From the NCBI RefSeq assembly GCF_043780375.1, contig NZ_JAYWCU010000069.1, positions 1-64,000 of the forward strand: a stretch of 64,000 bases of DNA. The letters run 5' to 3'. Numbering within the stretch: the stretch's first letter is position 1; each line of letters begins with the position of its first letter. Made by a program: the position numbers and the translations under genes. Below are positions 7,845 through 15,300 of this stretch, piece by piece. Origin of the DNA: Emticicia sp043780375 (GTDB taxonomy: Bacteria; Bacteroidota; Bacteroidia; Cytophagales; Spirosomataceae). Below the pieces are notes generated by a model. The model ran no database searches, had not been told where the DNA came from, and saw nothing but the letters and a program-made list of their open reading frames with translations.

Positions 7845-8726
7845 TTGAACATAAAAGCATATTTACAATTAACTCGACCAGCCAATATCATCACGGCAAT
7901 TGCTGATATTTTGGCAGGAATATCTATTGCGAGTTTTTCTTTTTCGATTATAAATATTAATCCTTTAAACATCACTTTTTTATGTATATCAACCATTGGT
8001 TTATACGGTGGCGGAATTGTTTTTAATGATATTTTTGATTTAGAATTAGACAAAATTGAACGTCCAGAAAGAGTAATTCCGAGCGGAATAATCAGTAAAA
8101 ACAATGCTATTATTTTTGGTATTTTGTTATTAGCTTTAGGAATATTTTCCGCAATGGCGAATAGCTTAATAAGTAGCCTAATTGCCTTATTAGTAGCTAT
8201 TTGTGCATTAGTTTATGATAAATTCGGTAAGCATCATTCTTTTTTTGGACCAATCAACATGGGACTTTGTAGAGGCGGAAATTTAATTTTGGGAATGAGT
8301 ATTATCGAAAATGCCATTCCGCAGTGGTGGTGGTTGGGATTTTTGCCAGTTTGCTACATTGCAGCTATTACGATGATTAGTCGAGGCGAAGTTCATGGTG
8401 GGAATAAAAATACGCTTTATTTTGCGGCATTTCTTTACATTTTTGTGAGTAGTTGCCAGTTATTAATTGCCTTCCAGCTCAATAATTTATTAATTACGAC
8501 TGCATTTGTAGCTTTACACATTTTCTTAATTTTTAAACCATTAATCACAGCAATTACAAACCCAATTGGCCCAAATATTGGCAAAGCAGTTAAAGCTGGA
8601 GTGTTATCGCTCATCGTTATGGATGCCGCTTGGGTAAGCGTTTCGGGCAATATTATTGTGGCTATTGCAGTTTTATGTTTGTTGCCTATTTCGATAAAAC
8701 TGGCAAAGGTTTTTGCCGTAACTTAA
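7845..8726 (+). CDS. eboC: EboC, UbiA-family prenyltransferase
   Basis: This 293-residue integral membrane protein has about eight to nine hydrophobic segments. The UbiA signature is clear: RPANIITAIADILAG near the N-terminus, then NDIFDLELD (Asn61 to Asp69, the Mg-diphosphate site) followed by RPERVIPSG, and a second Asp-containing loop YDKFGKHH (Asp125). UbiA enzymes transfer an isoprenyl chain from its diphosphate to an aromatic or other acceptor in the membrane. The start is a TTG at 7845; no ATG in frame would keep the first helix intact. In the ebo operon it is the only membrane protein, so it probably defines where the pathway meets the inner membrane. Confidence 0.92.
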   Translation: MNIKAYLQLTRPANIITAIADILAGISIASFSFSIININPLNITFLCISTIGLYGGGIVFNDIFDLELDKIERPERVIPSGIISKNNAIIFGILLLALGIFSAMANSLISSLIALLVAICALVYDKFGKHHSFFGPINMGLCRGGNLILGMSIIENAIPQWWWLGFLPVCYIAAITMISRGEVHGGNKNTLYFAAFLYIFVSSCQLLIAFQLNNLLITTAFVALHIFLIFKPLITAITNPIGPNIGKAVKAGVLSLIVMDAAWVSVSGNIIVAIAVLCLLPISIKLAKVFAVT

Positions 8727-8775
8727 CATTACAACAAAACGACAATATTATATATATATTAGATTTAACTCGTAA

Positions 8776-9921
8776 ATGAACCTTATTAAACAAGCTTTTC
8801 AAGTACCATATTCATTCAATATCGTTTTCACAAAAGACCTTTTTTCGACTGATAATCAAGAGTTTACTAATTTTCTTGCCAACTTTGGAGATTCTCGTTT
8901 TCATAAGAAAATCTTGTTTCTGATTGATGAAGGCGTTGCCAAAAATCACCCTTTGCTTGTTCAATCAATCAAGGCATATTTTAGTAATAACACAAATATT
9001 ACCTTAGTTGACGAAATCTTGGTGATGCCCGGTGGAGAATTTGTAAAAAATGACACAACTTATTTAGACCAAACACTTTTGGCTATTAATAAATACGGTA
9101 TCGACCGTCATTCTTTTGTGACGGCAATTGGCGGCGGAGCATTTTTGGATATGGTTGGTTACGCTTCTTGTATCGCTCATCGTGGCGTAAAACACATCAG
9201 AATTCCGACTACTGTTCTTTCGCAAAATGACTCGGGTGTTGGTGTTAAAAATGGCGTGAATTTTTTAGGAAAAAAGAATTTTTTAGGTACTTTTTCTCCT
9301 CCCGTAGCAGTTTTCAATGATTCAAATTTTCTAACAACACTTTCAGACCGAGATTGGCGTTCGGGTATTTCTGAAGCTATAAAAGTGGCATTAATTAAAG
9401 ATTTGCCATTTTTTGAGTGGCTCGAAATAAATGCAAAAGCAATGGCTGAACGAAATTTGACAGTCATGAATGAACAAATATTTCGTTCAGCGGCACTGCA
9501 TACCAACCATATTTCGAGCGGCGACCCATTTGAAATGGGTTCAGCTCGACCTTTAGATTTTGGACATTGGGCAGCTCATAAACTGGAATACTTGACAAAT
9601 TTTGAGATTCGCCACGGCGAAGCCGTTGCAATAGGCATTGCACTTGACTCGATTTATTCGCAACTTTTGGGACTTATTTCGCAAGAAGAAGTAAATCGAA
9701 TTATTGCGTTACTCAAAAATCTTGGTTTTACCCTTTACCACAAATCGCTTGGCGAGAATAACAAATTGAATCTTTGGGAAGGTTTGAACGAATTTAGAGA
9801 GCATTTGGGTGGACAATTGACCATTACAATTTTAGAACGATTGGGCAAAGGAAAAGAAATCCACGAAGTTGATTTTGAACTTATGAAACTCGCCGTTGAC
9901 GAGCTTGAAAAAACGATATAG
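8776..9921 (+). CDS. eboD: EboD, 3-dehydroquinate-synthase-like cyclase
   Basis: This 381-residue member of the sugar-phosphate cyclase (dehydroquinate synthase) superfamily has the NAD-binding segment AIGGGAFLDMVGY, the active-site loop PTTVLSQNDSGVGVKNGVN, and the metal ligands Glu200 (GISEAIK), His264 (DFGHWAAH) and His280 (RHGEAVAIG), all present. True AroB has AQVDSSVGGK in the loop; here NDSGVGVK differs, which supports a different sugar-phosphate or cyclitol substrate rather than shikimate synthesis. It is followed by eboE after 5 bases, so the two are likely co-translated. Function within ebo is inferred to be cyclisation of an unknown phosphorylated sugar. Confidence 0.92.
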   Translation: MNLIKQAFQVPYSFNIVFTKDLFSTDNQEFTNFLANFGDSRFHKKILFLIDEGVAKNHPLLVQSIKAYFSNNTNITLVDEILVMPGGEFVKNDTTYLDQTLLAINKYGIDRHSFVTAIGGGAFLDMVGYASCIAHRGVKHIRIPTTVLSQNDSGVGVKNGVNFLGKKNFLGTFSPPVAVFNDSNFLTTLSDRDWRSGISEAIKVALIKDLPFFEWLEINAKAMAERNLTVMNEQIFRSAALHTNHISSGDPFEMGSARPLDFGHWAAHKLEYLTNFEIRHGEAVAIGIALDSIYSQLLGLISQEEVNRIIALLKNLGFTLYHKSLGENNKLNLWEGLNEFREHLGGQLTITILERLGKGKEIHEVDFELMKLAVDELEKTI

Positions 9922-9926
9922 AAAAT

Positions 9927-11120
9927 ATGAAAACCCCATACGGACATCTCACATATTGTAGCAATATTCATCCTGGTGAAGACTGGAAAGAACATTTTCA
10001 GGTTTTGAAGAGTAGTATTCCCGAAATAAAAGCGGCTGTTTGCTCGCAAGAAATAATGGGAATTGGTTTGCGTTTAGCAAATCAAGCAAGCATTGATTTA
10101 TCAGAAAAATCTAATTTCGATGAATTCAAAAATTGGCTTGTGGCACATGATTGCTACGTTTTTACGATGAATGGTTTTCCTTATGGTAATTTCCATAATG
10201 TTGTAGTAAAAGACCAAGTTCACGCTCCTGATTGGACAACAAAAGAACGTACAGATTATACAATCCGACTGTTTGGTTTATTGGCTAAATTGCTACCAGA
10301 AAATTTAGAAGAAGGTGGAATTTCAACTTCACCTTTATCATATCGTTTTTGGTGGAAAACATTAGAATCTTTAGAAGAAGCGACCAAAGCAGCAACAAAA
10401 AACATCATTTCGGTAGTAGAAGCCTTAATTGACTTGCAAGAAAAAACTGGAAAAACGTTTCATTTAGACATCGAACCTGAGCCTGACGGAATACTTGAAA
10501 ACTCGCAAGAGTTCATTCAATGGTATAAAAATTACCTCATTCCGATGGGCATTGAACAACTCAAAGACAAAGGTTTTTCAAGCGAAAAAGCTATTGAAGC
10601 TATTAAAACACACATTCAATTATGCTATGATGTTTGTCATTTTGCGGTAGGTTTTGAAGCTCCGCAAGATGTAATTAATAAATTAGAAACGGAAGGCTTA
10701 AAAGTTGGAAAAATACAAATAAGTTCTGCTTTAAAAGTTGATTTTTCGAGCGATGCCAAAGAAAAACTAAAAGTGATAGCACAATACAACGAACCAACGT
10801 ATTTACACCAAGTTGTTGCTCAAAGAAAAGATGGGAGTTTTAAAAAATTTCCAGATTTGACTGAAGCCATTGCTGGATTTGATGAAAATATAAGTTCGTG
10901 GCGAGTACATTTTCATGTGCCATTATTTTTAGAAAAATATGGTTTATTGAGTTCTACGCAGTCAGATATTGTAGATACGATTAATGTTCATAAAAATACG
11001 CCTTTTACAAATCATCTCGAAATCGAAACTTATACTTGGGGAGTTTTGCCAACTGAGTTTCAAGCTCCATTAAATGAGTCGATTATTCGGGAGATTAATT
11101 GGGTAAAAGGGCTTCTTTAA
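9927..11120 (+). CDS. eboE: EboE, TIM-barrel metabolite traffic protein
   Basis: This 397-residue protein has a xylose-isomerase-like TIM-barrel layout and is classed in databases as metabolite traffic protein EboE. Motifs visible include THLTYCSNIHPGE-type opening (here HLTYCSNIHPGEDW), the acidic strand FHLDIEPEPDG, the CYDVCHFAVGFE segment and a late WRVHFHVPLF, giving Glu, Asp and His residues where isomerases of this fold bind a divalent metal. The start at 9927 lies 5 bases after the eboD stop. There is no signal peptide, so it works in the cytosol. The real reaction is not known; it may act on the product of EboD. Confidence 0.88.
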   Translation: MKTPYGHLTYCSNIHPGEDWKEHFQVLKSSIPEIKAAVCSQEIMGIGLRLANQASIDLSEKSNFDEFKNWLVAHDCYVFTMNGFPYGNFHNVVVKDQVHAPDWTTKERTDYTIRLFGLLAKLLPENLEEGGISTSPLSYRFWWKTLESLEEATKAATKNIISVVEALIDLQEKTGKTFHLDIEPEPDGILENSQEFIQWYKNYLIPMGIEQLKDKGFSSEKAIEAIKTHIQLCYDVCHFAVGFEAPQDVINKLETEGLKVGKIQISSALKVDFSSDAKEKLKVIAQYNEPTYLHQVVAQRKDGSFKKFPDLTEAIAGFDENISSWRVHFHVPLFLEKYGLLSSTQSDIVDTINVHKNTPFTNHLEIETYTWGVLPTEFQAPLNESIIREINWVKGLL

Positions 11121-11215
11121 TTTCGAATTTTAGTAATAACCATCTCATTTCCAGTCTTTTCCTCATAATAGAAGCGTTTTTTTCTTCTGGGTTGAGGTCA
11201 TTTTTAGAATAAAAA

Positions 11216-12589
11216 ATGCAAAAAACAGTAGTAATAAATATAGTTGGTCTTAGCACAAGCGTGATTGGTGAGCATACACCTTTTTTACAGAAATTTATTG
11301 CTAAAAATAAGCTGACGCACATAAAGCCACCATTCCCTGCCGTTACAACGACCTCACAAAGTTGTTATGTAACTGGCAAAAATCCTGACGAACATGGCAT
11401 AGTCGGAAATGGTTGGTACGACCGTGAAGCCTGTGAAATGAAATTCTGGAAACAGTCGAATAAATTGGTGCAAGCCGAAAAAATTTGGGAAGCTGCGAAG
11501 CGAAAAAATTCAAATTTTACGAGTTCCAAAATGTTTTGGTGGTATAATATGTACTCTTCGGCTGATTTTTCGGCAACACCACGACCCCAATATCACTCCG
11601 ATGGCGTCAAAATGCCTGATTGTTACACTTTTCCTGCTGATTTGCGTGATAAATTACAGGCAAAATTAGGCACTTTCCCATTGTTTAAATTTTGGGGGCC
11701 AACCACAAGTATTGATTGTTCAAAATGGATTGCCGATGCAGCCTTAGAAGTTGATAAAGAAAATGACCCAACCCTTACGCTCATTTATCTACCACATTTA
11801 GATTATTGTTTGCAGAAATTTGGTGTTGGTTTTAGCAAAATCAATAAAGATTTATACGAAATTGATGCTTTGGTGGAGGAATTAGTGAATTATTACGAGC
11901 AAAAAAATGCTAAGGTAATTTTACTTTCTGAATATGGCATTAATAATGTAAGTCGCCCGATTCATATTAATCGAATTTTGCGTGAAAATGGTTTGATTTC
12001 GGTAAGAGTTGAAAACGGACACGAACTCCTCGATTGTGGAGCATCGAAGGCTTTTGCCGCATCTGACCACCAAATTGCCCATATTTATATAAATGATTTA
12101 AGTCAAAAAGAGCGAATCAAGTCAATTTTATCGAAAGTGGAAGGCATTTCGTTGGTAATGGATGAAGCCGAAAAACAGAAGCATAAAATCAACCACGAAC
12201 GTGCGGGAGACTTGGTTGTGATGGCAAAAGCCGATAGTTGGTTTACTTATTATTATTGGCTTGATGATAAATTAGCACCTGATTTTGCAAGATGTGTAGA
12301 TATTCATAATAAACCTGGTTATGACCCGGTCGAAATGTTTATGAATCCTGCTAATCCTTTCATAAAATTACGTGCTGCGTATAAATTGGCTCGAAAACTG
12401 CTCGGTTTCAGATACCGAATGGATGTAATTCCCTTGGATGCGACACTTATCAAAGGCTCACACGGAACACTTGATATTGGCAAAGAATTTTATCCAGTAC
12501 TTATTACAAATCAGTCCGTTCCAAAAGAAGAGATTTTGGCAACTGATGTTTATAATGTTATTTGGGAGAGTATTTTTGGGGAGAAATAA
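11216..12589 (+). CDS. eboF: EboF, alkaline-phosphatase/nucleotide-pyrophosphatase fold protein
   Basis: This 457-residue member of the type I phosphodiesterase/nucleotide pyrophosphatase superfamily shows the core features. The nucleophile region PAVTTTSQSCYVTGKNPDEHG holds a Thr/Ser in the TTTS segment (shown here only to locate it), followed by DEHGIVGNGW, ILLSEYGI (normally SDHG, here SEYG), HINRILRENG and a late GSHGTLD. The His of GSHG and the Asp/Glu residues fit a two-metal site. It is the last gene of the ebo operon; a 95-base gap separates it from eboE. Members of this superfamily release phosphate or nucleotide groups, so it may trim a phosphorylated ebo intermediate. No signal peptide is present. 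Confidence 0.88.
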   Translation: MQKTVVINIVGLSTSVIGEHTPFLQKFIAKNKLTHIKPPFPAVTTTSQSCYVTGKNPDEHGIVGNGWYDREACEMKFWKQSNKLVQAEKIWEAAKRKNSNFTSSKMFWWYNMYSSADFSATPRPQYHSDGVKMPDCYTFPADLRDKLQAKLGTFPLFKFWGPTTSIDCSKWIADAALEVDKENDPTLTLIYLPHLDYCLQKFGVGFSKINKDLYEIDALVEELVNYYEQKNAKVILLSEYGINNVSRPIHINRILRENGLISVRVENGHELLDCGASKAFAASDHQIAHIYINDLSQKERIKSILSKVEGISLVMDEAEKQKHKINHERAGDLVVMAKADSWFTYYYWLDDKLAPDFARCVDIHNKPGYDPVEMFMNPANPFIKLRAAYKLARKLLGFRYRMDVIPLDATLIKGSHGTLDIGKEFYPVLITNQSVPKEEILATDVYNVIWESIFGEK

Positions 12590-12608
12590 ACTATACACTA
12601 TTGAATCA

Positions 12609-13019
12609 ATGAAAAAAATACTCTTTCTAATTCTCTGTTCTTCTAATGTATTGTTTGCTCAAAAGCAAACCGCCATTACGAATTCCTCGGCTGAAACGCC
12701 CGAAGTCTTAGCTCAAAAGCAATTAGATGGGTATAATGCCCGTAATATTGATGCTTTTTTAGAGCCTTATGCCGAAAATGTCGAAATTTATAATTTTCCT
12801 AATACCTTGCGTATGAAAGGAAAGGAAGAAATGAGAAAATCTTATGATGCCTACTTCAAAAAAACGCCTAATCTGCATTGCGAACTAAAAAATCGCATCA
12901 TTCAAGGCAATACGGTTATTGATAAAGAATACATTACTGGTGTGGGAAATCCGTTTGAAGCAGTGGCTATTTATCAAATAGAAAATAATAAAATTAAGAA
13001 AGCCTATTTTATAAGATAA
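12609..13019 (+). CDS. Secreted NTF2-like (SnoaL-type) protein
   Basis: This 136-residue protein has a Sec signal peptide (MKKILFLILCSSNVLFAQ) and an NTF2-like/SnoaL fold domain: the helix LAQKQLDGYNARNIDAFLEPYAENVEIYNF (given in part: QLDGYNARNIDAFLEPYA) followed by strands. This is the usual shape of small ligand-binding or polyketide-cyclase-like proteins. The ATG at 12609 was preferred to a frame that opens further up inside eboF, because it alone gives the signal peptide. It lies 19 bases after eboF on the same strand, so co-transcription with the ebo genes is possible though it is not a known ebo member. Confidence 0.78.
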   Translation: MKKILFLILCSSNVLFAQKQTAITNSSAETPEVLAQKQLDGYNARNIDAFLEPYAENVEIYNFPNTLRMKGKEEMRKSYDAYFKKTPNLHCELKNRIIQGNTVIDKEYITGVGNPFEAVAIYQIENNKIKKAYFIR

Positions 13020-13040
13020 GCCTTTCTATATCAATACTTT

Positions 13041-13826
13041 ATGCCAAATCTCCGAACCGTAAATATCACTCGCTACGTTACTCCTTTGCGAGAAGGTGGT
13101 TCGCTGCCTGCCATCGTTGAGGCTGATGATGGATTTTTGTATGTACTCAAATTTCGAGGAGCGGGACAAGGCGTAAAAGCCCTCATTGCCGAACTTATCG
13201 GTGGAGAATTGGCTCGTGCTTTAGGTTTGAAAATGCCCGAAATTGTCTTTGCTAAACTTGACGATTCTTTCAGTAAAACCGAACCCGACGAAGAAATCCA
13301 AGATTTGCTTCAAGCGAGTGTTGGGCTAAATTTGGGCGTTCATTATCTTTCTGGTTCGATTACCTATGACCCAATTGTCAAGACGATTGAACCAAAAATT
13401 GCTTCAAAAATTGTATTACTCGACTATATTCTGACCAACGTTGACCGCACGCCACGCAATACAAATATGCTGATGTGGCACAAAGAATTGTGGTTGATTG
13501 ACCACGGTGCTTCGCTGTATTTTCATCATTCTTGGGAAAATTGGGAAGAGCAATCTAAAAGAGCATTTGTAGCCATCAAAGATCATGTACTTTTGTTACA
13601 AGCAAGTGAGATTGAAACTGTTGTTGAAGAATTTTGTGCAACACTCACCCCCAAACTCATCCATGAAGTTATAAATCTGATTCCTGATGAGTGGTTGAGT
13701 GATTATTCAATTGCCGATTCGCCCGACGAACGCCGCCAAGTTTATACTCAGTTTATCGAAACAAGAATAAAAATGATAGATTTTGCAATAAAAGAGATAG
13801 ACAATGCAAGAAAATCAACTATATGA
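13041..13826 (+). CDS. HipA-like Ser/Thr kinase fold protein
   Basis: This 261-residue protein resembles a short HipA family kinase. Kinase landmarks are VLKF (Lys37) for ATP binding, Glu51 in the following helix, the catalytic loop NVDRTPRNTN (Asp135, Asn140/142), and the DFG-equivalent DHG (Asp154). It lacks the N-terminal HipA_N domain and there is no HipB-like antitoxin next to it. It overlaps by 23 bases the next gene, a DUF3037 protein, and this HipA/DUF3037 pairing recurs in bacteria. Whether the pair is a toxin-antitoxin system or a regulatory kinase is unknown. Confidence 0.85.
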   Translation: MPNLRTVNITRYVTPLREGGSLPAIVEADDGFLYVLKFRGAGQGVKALIAELIGGELARALGLKMPEIVFAKLDDSFSKTEPDEEIQDLLQASVGLNLGVHYLSGSITYDPIVKTIEPKIASKIVLLDYILTNVDRTPRNTNMLMWHKELWLIDHGASLYFHHSWENWEEQSKRAFVAIKDHVLLLQASEIETVVEEFCATLTPKLIHEVINLIPDEWLSDYSIADSPDERRQVYTQFIETRIKMIDFAIKEIDNARKSTI

Positions 13827-14190
13827 GTATGCCGTAATTAGGGTTGTGCCTAAAGTTGAGCGTGAAGAATTTCTTAACGTTGGCATCATTCTCTATTGCA
13901 AAAAACAAGGTTTTTTACAAGCAAAATACATTTTAGATAAACAACGCCTTAGCATTTTCGGTGCAGAATTGGACTTTGAGGATTTGGAAAAATACCTTCA
14001 AACTTGGGAAAAGATTTGTATCGGAGGAAAAGATGGCGGCCCCATTGGAATATTGCCAATTGCCTCTCGTTTTCGTTGGCTTACCGCTACCCGAAGTACG
14101 ATTGTTCAGACTTCAAAGACTCATCCAGGTTATGCTACTGATGCCGTAAAAACGCTTGATTGCCTTTTTGAAACATTGGTTCTTTGCTAA
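13804..14190 (+). CDS. DUF3037 protein
   Basis: This 128-residue cytosolic protein matches DUF3037: it opens with YEYAVIRVVPKVEREEFLNVG followed by GIILYCKK (given here in two parts), then a short helix bundle, and RFRWLTATRSTIVQTS near the C-terminus. DUF3037 is a domain of unknown function found almost always next to a HipA-like kinase, as here, where its start codon lies 23 bases inside the kinase gene. That overlap implies coupled translation and probably a complex. It may be a substrate, an adaptor or a neutralising partner of the kinase. Confidence 0.85.
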   Translation: MQENQLYEYAVIRVVPKVEREEFLNVGIILYCKKQGFLQAKYILDKQRLSIFGAELDFEDLEKYLQTWEKICIGGKDGGPIGILPIASRFRWLTATRSTIVQTSKTHPGYATDAVKTLDCLFETLVLC

Positions 14191-14201
14191 AAATATAAAA
14201 A

Positions 14202-14417
14202 ATGAATTCACAAATACTGGTAGAACTCGTCAATTTCAAGATGCCTTTTGGCAAATACAAAGGTACATTAATGTGTGATTTACCCGAATATTATTTGATT
14301 TGGTACCAAAATAAAGGTTTTCCAGAAGGAAAACTCGGAATGCTTATGGCAACAATGTATGAAATAAAAGTAAATGGATTGGAATATTTATTGAAACCTC
14401 TCAAACAAAAATCTTAA
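14202..14417 (+). CDS. DUF3820 protein
   Basis: This 71-residue protein has the DUF3820 signature: KMPFGKYKGTLMCDLPEYYLIWY (quoted in part: PFGKYKGTLMCDLPEYYL) followed by KGFPEGKLGMLMATMYEIK. DUF3820 members are small cytosolic proteins, some once called quorum-regulated virulence factors, with no settled function; the Gly-Lys-Tyr-Lys-Gly and Leu-Pro-Tyr features are shared with the exonuclease-associated DUF3820 motif. It follows the DUF3037 gene by 11 bases on the same strand and is probably the third gene of that operon. Confidence 0.83.
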   Translation: MNSQILVELVNFKMPFGKYKGTLMCDLPEYYLIWYQNKGFPEGKLGMLMATMYEIKVNGLEYLLKPLKQKS

Positions 14418-14481
14418 CATTTTATGCAAACTATCTTTCAATTTCTGCTGTTATGATTGATAAATAAACTATCAGAAGAAA

Positions 14482-15192
14482 ATGTCAGAACTCATAAAAA
14501 CAGCCCTTATCACAGGGGGCTCCAAAGGTATCGGCTACGGTGTTGCCGAAGTATTGATAAAAGAAGGTATAAAAGTTGCAATCACGAGCCGTACGCAAGA
14601 GGCTGCCGACGAAGCCGCCGCCCAACTTAATAAAATTAAGGAAGGCTACGCAATGGGAATTGTTTCGGATGTAAGAAACTTTGAATCGCAACAAAATGCC
14701 GTTGATATAGTTGTAAATACTTGGGGAAGACTCGATTATTTTATTGCCAATGCTGGTGTTGGACATTTCTCTCCCATCCAAACTCTTACAGCAGAGCAGT
14801 GGCACGAAATGATTGACATCAATCTAACAGGTGTATTTTACAGCATAAAAGCATCTTTAGAAGCCCTAAAAACTACAAAAGGGTACTTTATCAGCATCTC
14901 AAGCTTGGCTGGAACAAACTTCTTTGCAAGTGCGAGTGGCTATAATGCAAGTAAATTTGGTTTGGTTGGTTTCACGCAAGCCATCATGCTTGATTTGAGA
15001 AATGAAGGTATTAAGGTTTCTACTATTATGCCTGGTTCGGTAGCTACTCATTTCAATAATCACGAGCCAAACGAAAAAGACTCATGGAAAATTCAGCCCG
15101 AAGATATTGGTCAAATCGTTTCGGATTTAATCAAAATGCCAGCTCGTACTTTACCGAGTAAAATTGAAGTTAGACCAACGATGCCGAAGTAA
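14482..15192 (+). CDS. Short-chain dehydrogenase/reductase
   Basis: This 236-residue classical SDR has the cofactor motif TGGSKGIG near residue 12, NAGVG around residue 91, and the catalytic Ser (SISSLAG) and YNASK (Tyr-x-x-x-Lys). Arg residues after the second strand (TSRTQEAAD) favour NADP(H). The protein is cytosolic; the substrate cannot be told from the sequence, with 3-ketoacyl-ACP-reductase-like and sepiapterin-reductase-like members both close. It is followed by a strong terminator, so its transcription unit ends here. Confidence 0.9.
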   Translation: MSELIKTALITGGSKGIGYGVAEVLIKEGIKVAITSRTQEAADEAAAQLNKIKEGYAMGIVSDVRNFESQQNAVDIVVNTWGRLDYFIANAGVGHFSPIQTLTAEQWHEMIDINLTGVFYSIKASLEALKTTKGYFISISSLAGTNFFASASGYNASKFGLVGFTQAIMLDLRNEGIKVSTIMPGSVATHFNNHEPNEKDSWKIQPEDIGQIVSDLIKMPARTLPSKIEVRPTMPK

Positions 15193-15211
15193 TATTTTTA
15201 ACAAAGCACAT

Positions 15212-15260
15212 CGTGCCACAACTTATTATCAAAAATAATAGTTTGTGGCACGTTTGTTTT
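15212..15260 (+). terminator. Rho-independent terminator after the SDR gene
   Basis: CGTGCCACAA (15212-15221) pairs with TTGTGGCACG (15243-15252), extended by an AT-rich inner stem, then a T-rich run (TTTGTTTTT). It lies 19 bases after the SDR stop. Confidence 0.85.
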
Positions 15261-15268
15261 TATATTTG
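15261..15268 (+). promoter_or_regulatory. Candidate promoter (-7 box) of the amidohydrolase pseudogene
   Basis: TATATTTG matches TAnnTTTG, 32 bases upstream of the ATG at 15301. A TTTG lies upstream at 15242-15245 but with shorter spacing than usual, so only the -7 box is convincing. Confidence 0.4.
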
Positions 15269-15300
15269 CTCAACGTTATTTCTTCAAAAACTTTCATCAA

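Noticed and set aside
12438..12608. Upstream extension of the NTF2-like gene inside eboF
   Set aside because: The extension lies in another frame of eboF and would destroy the signal peptide that starts at 12609.
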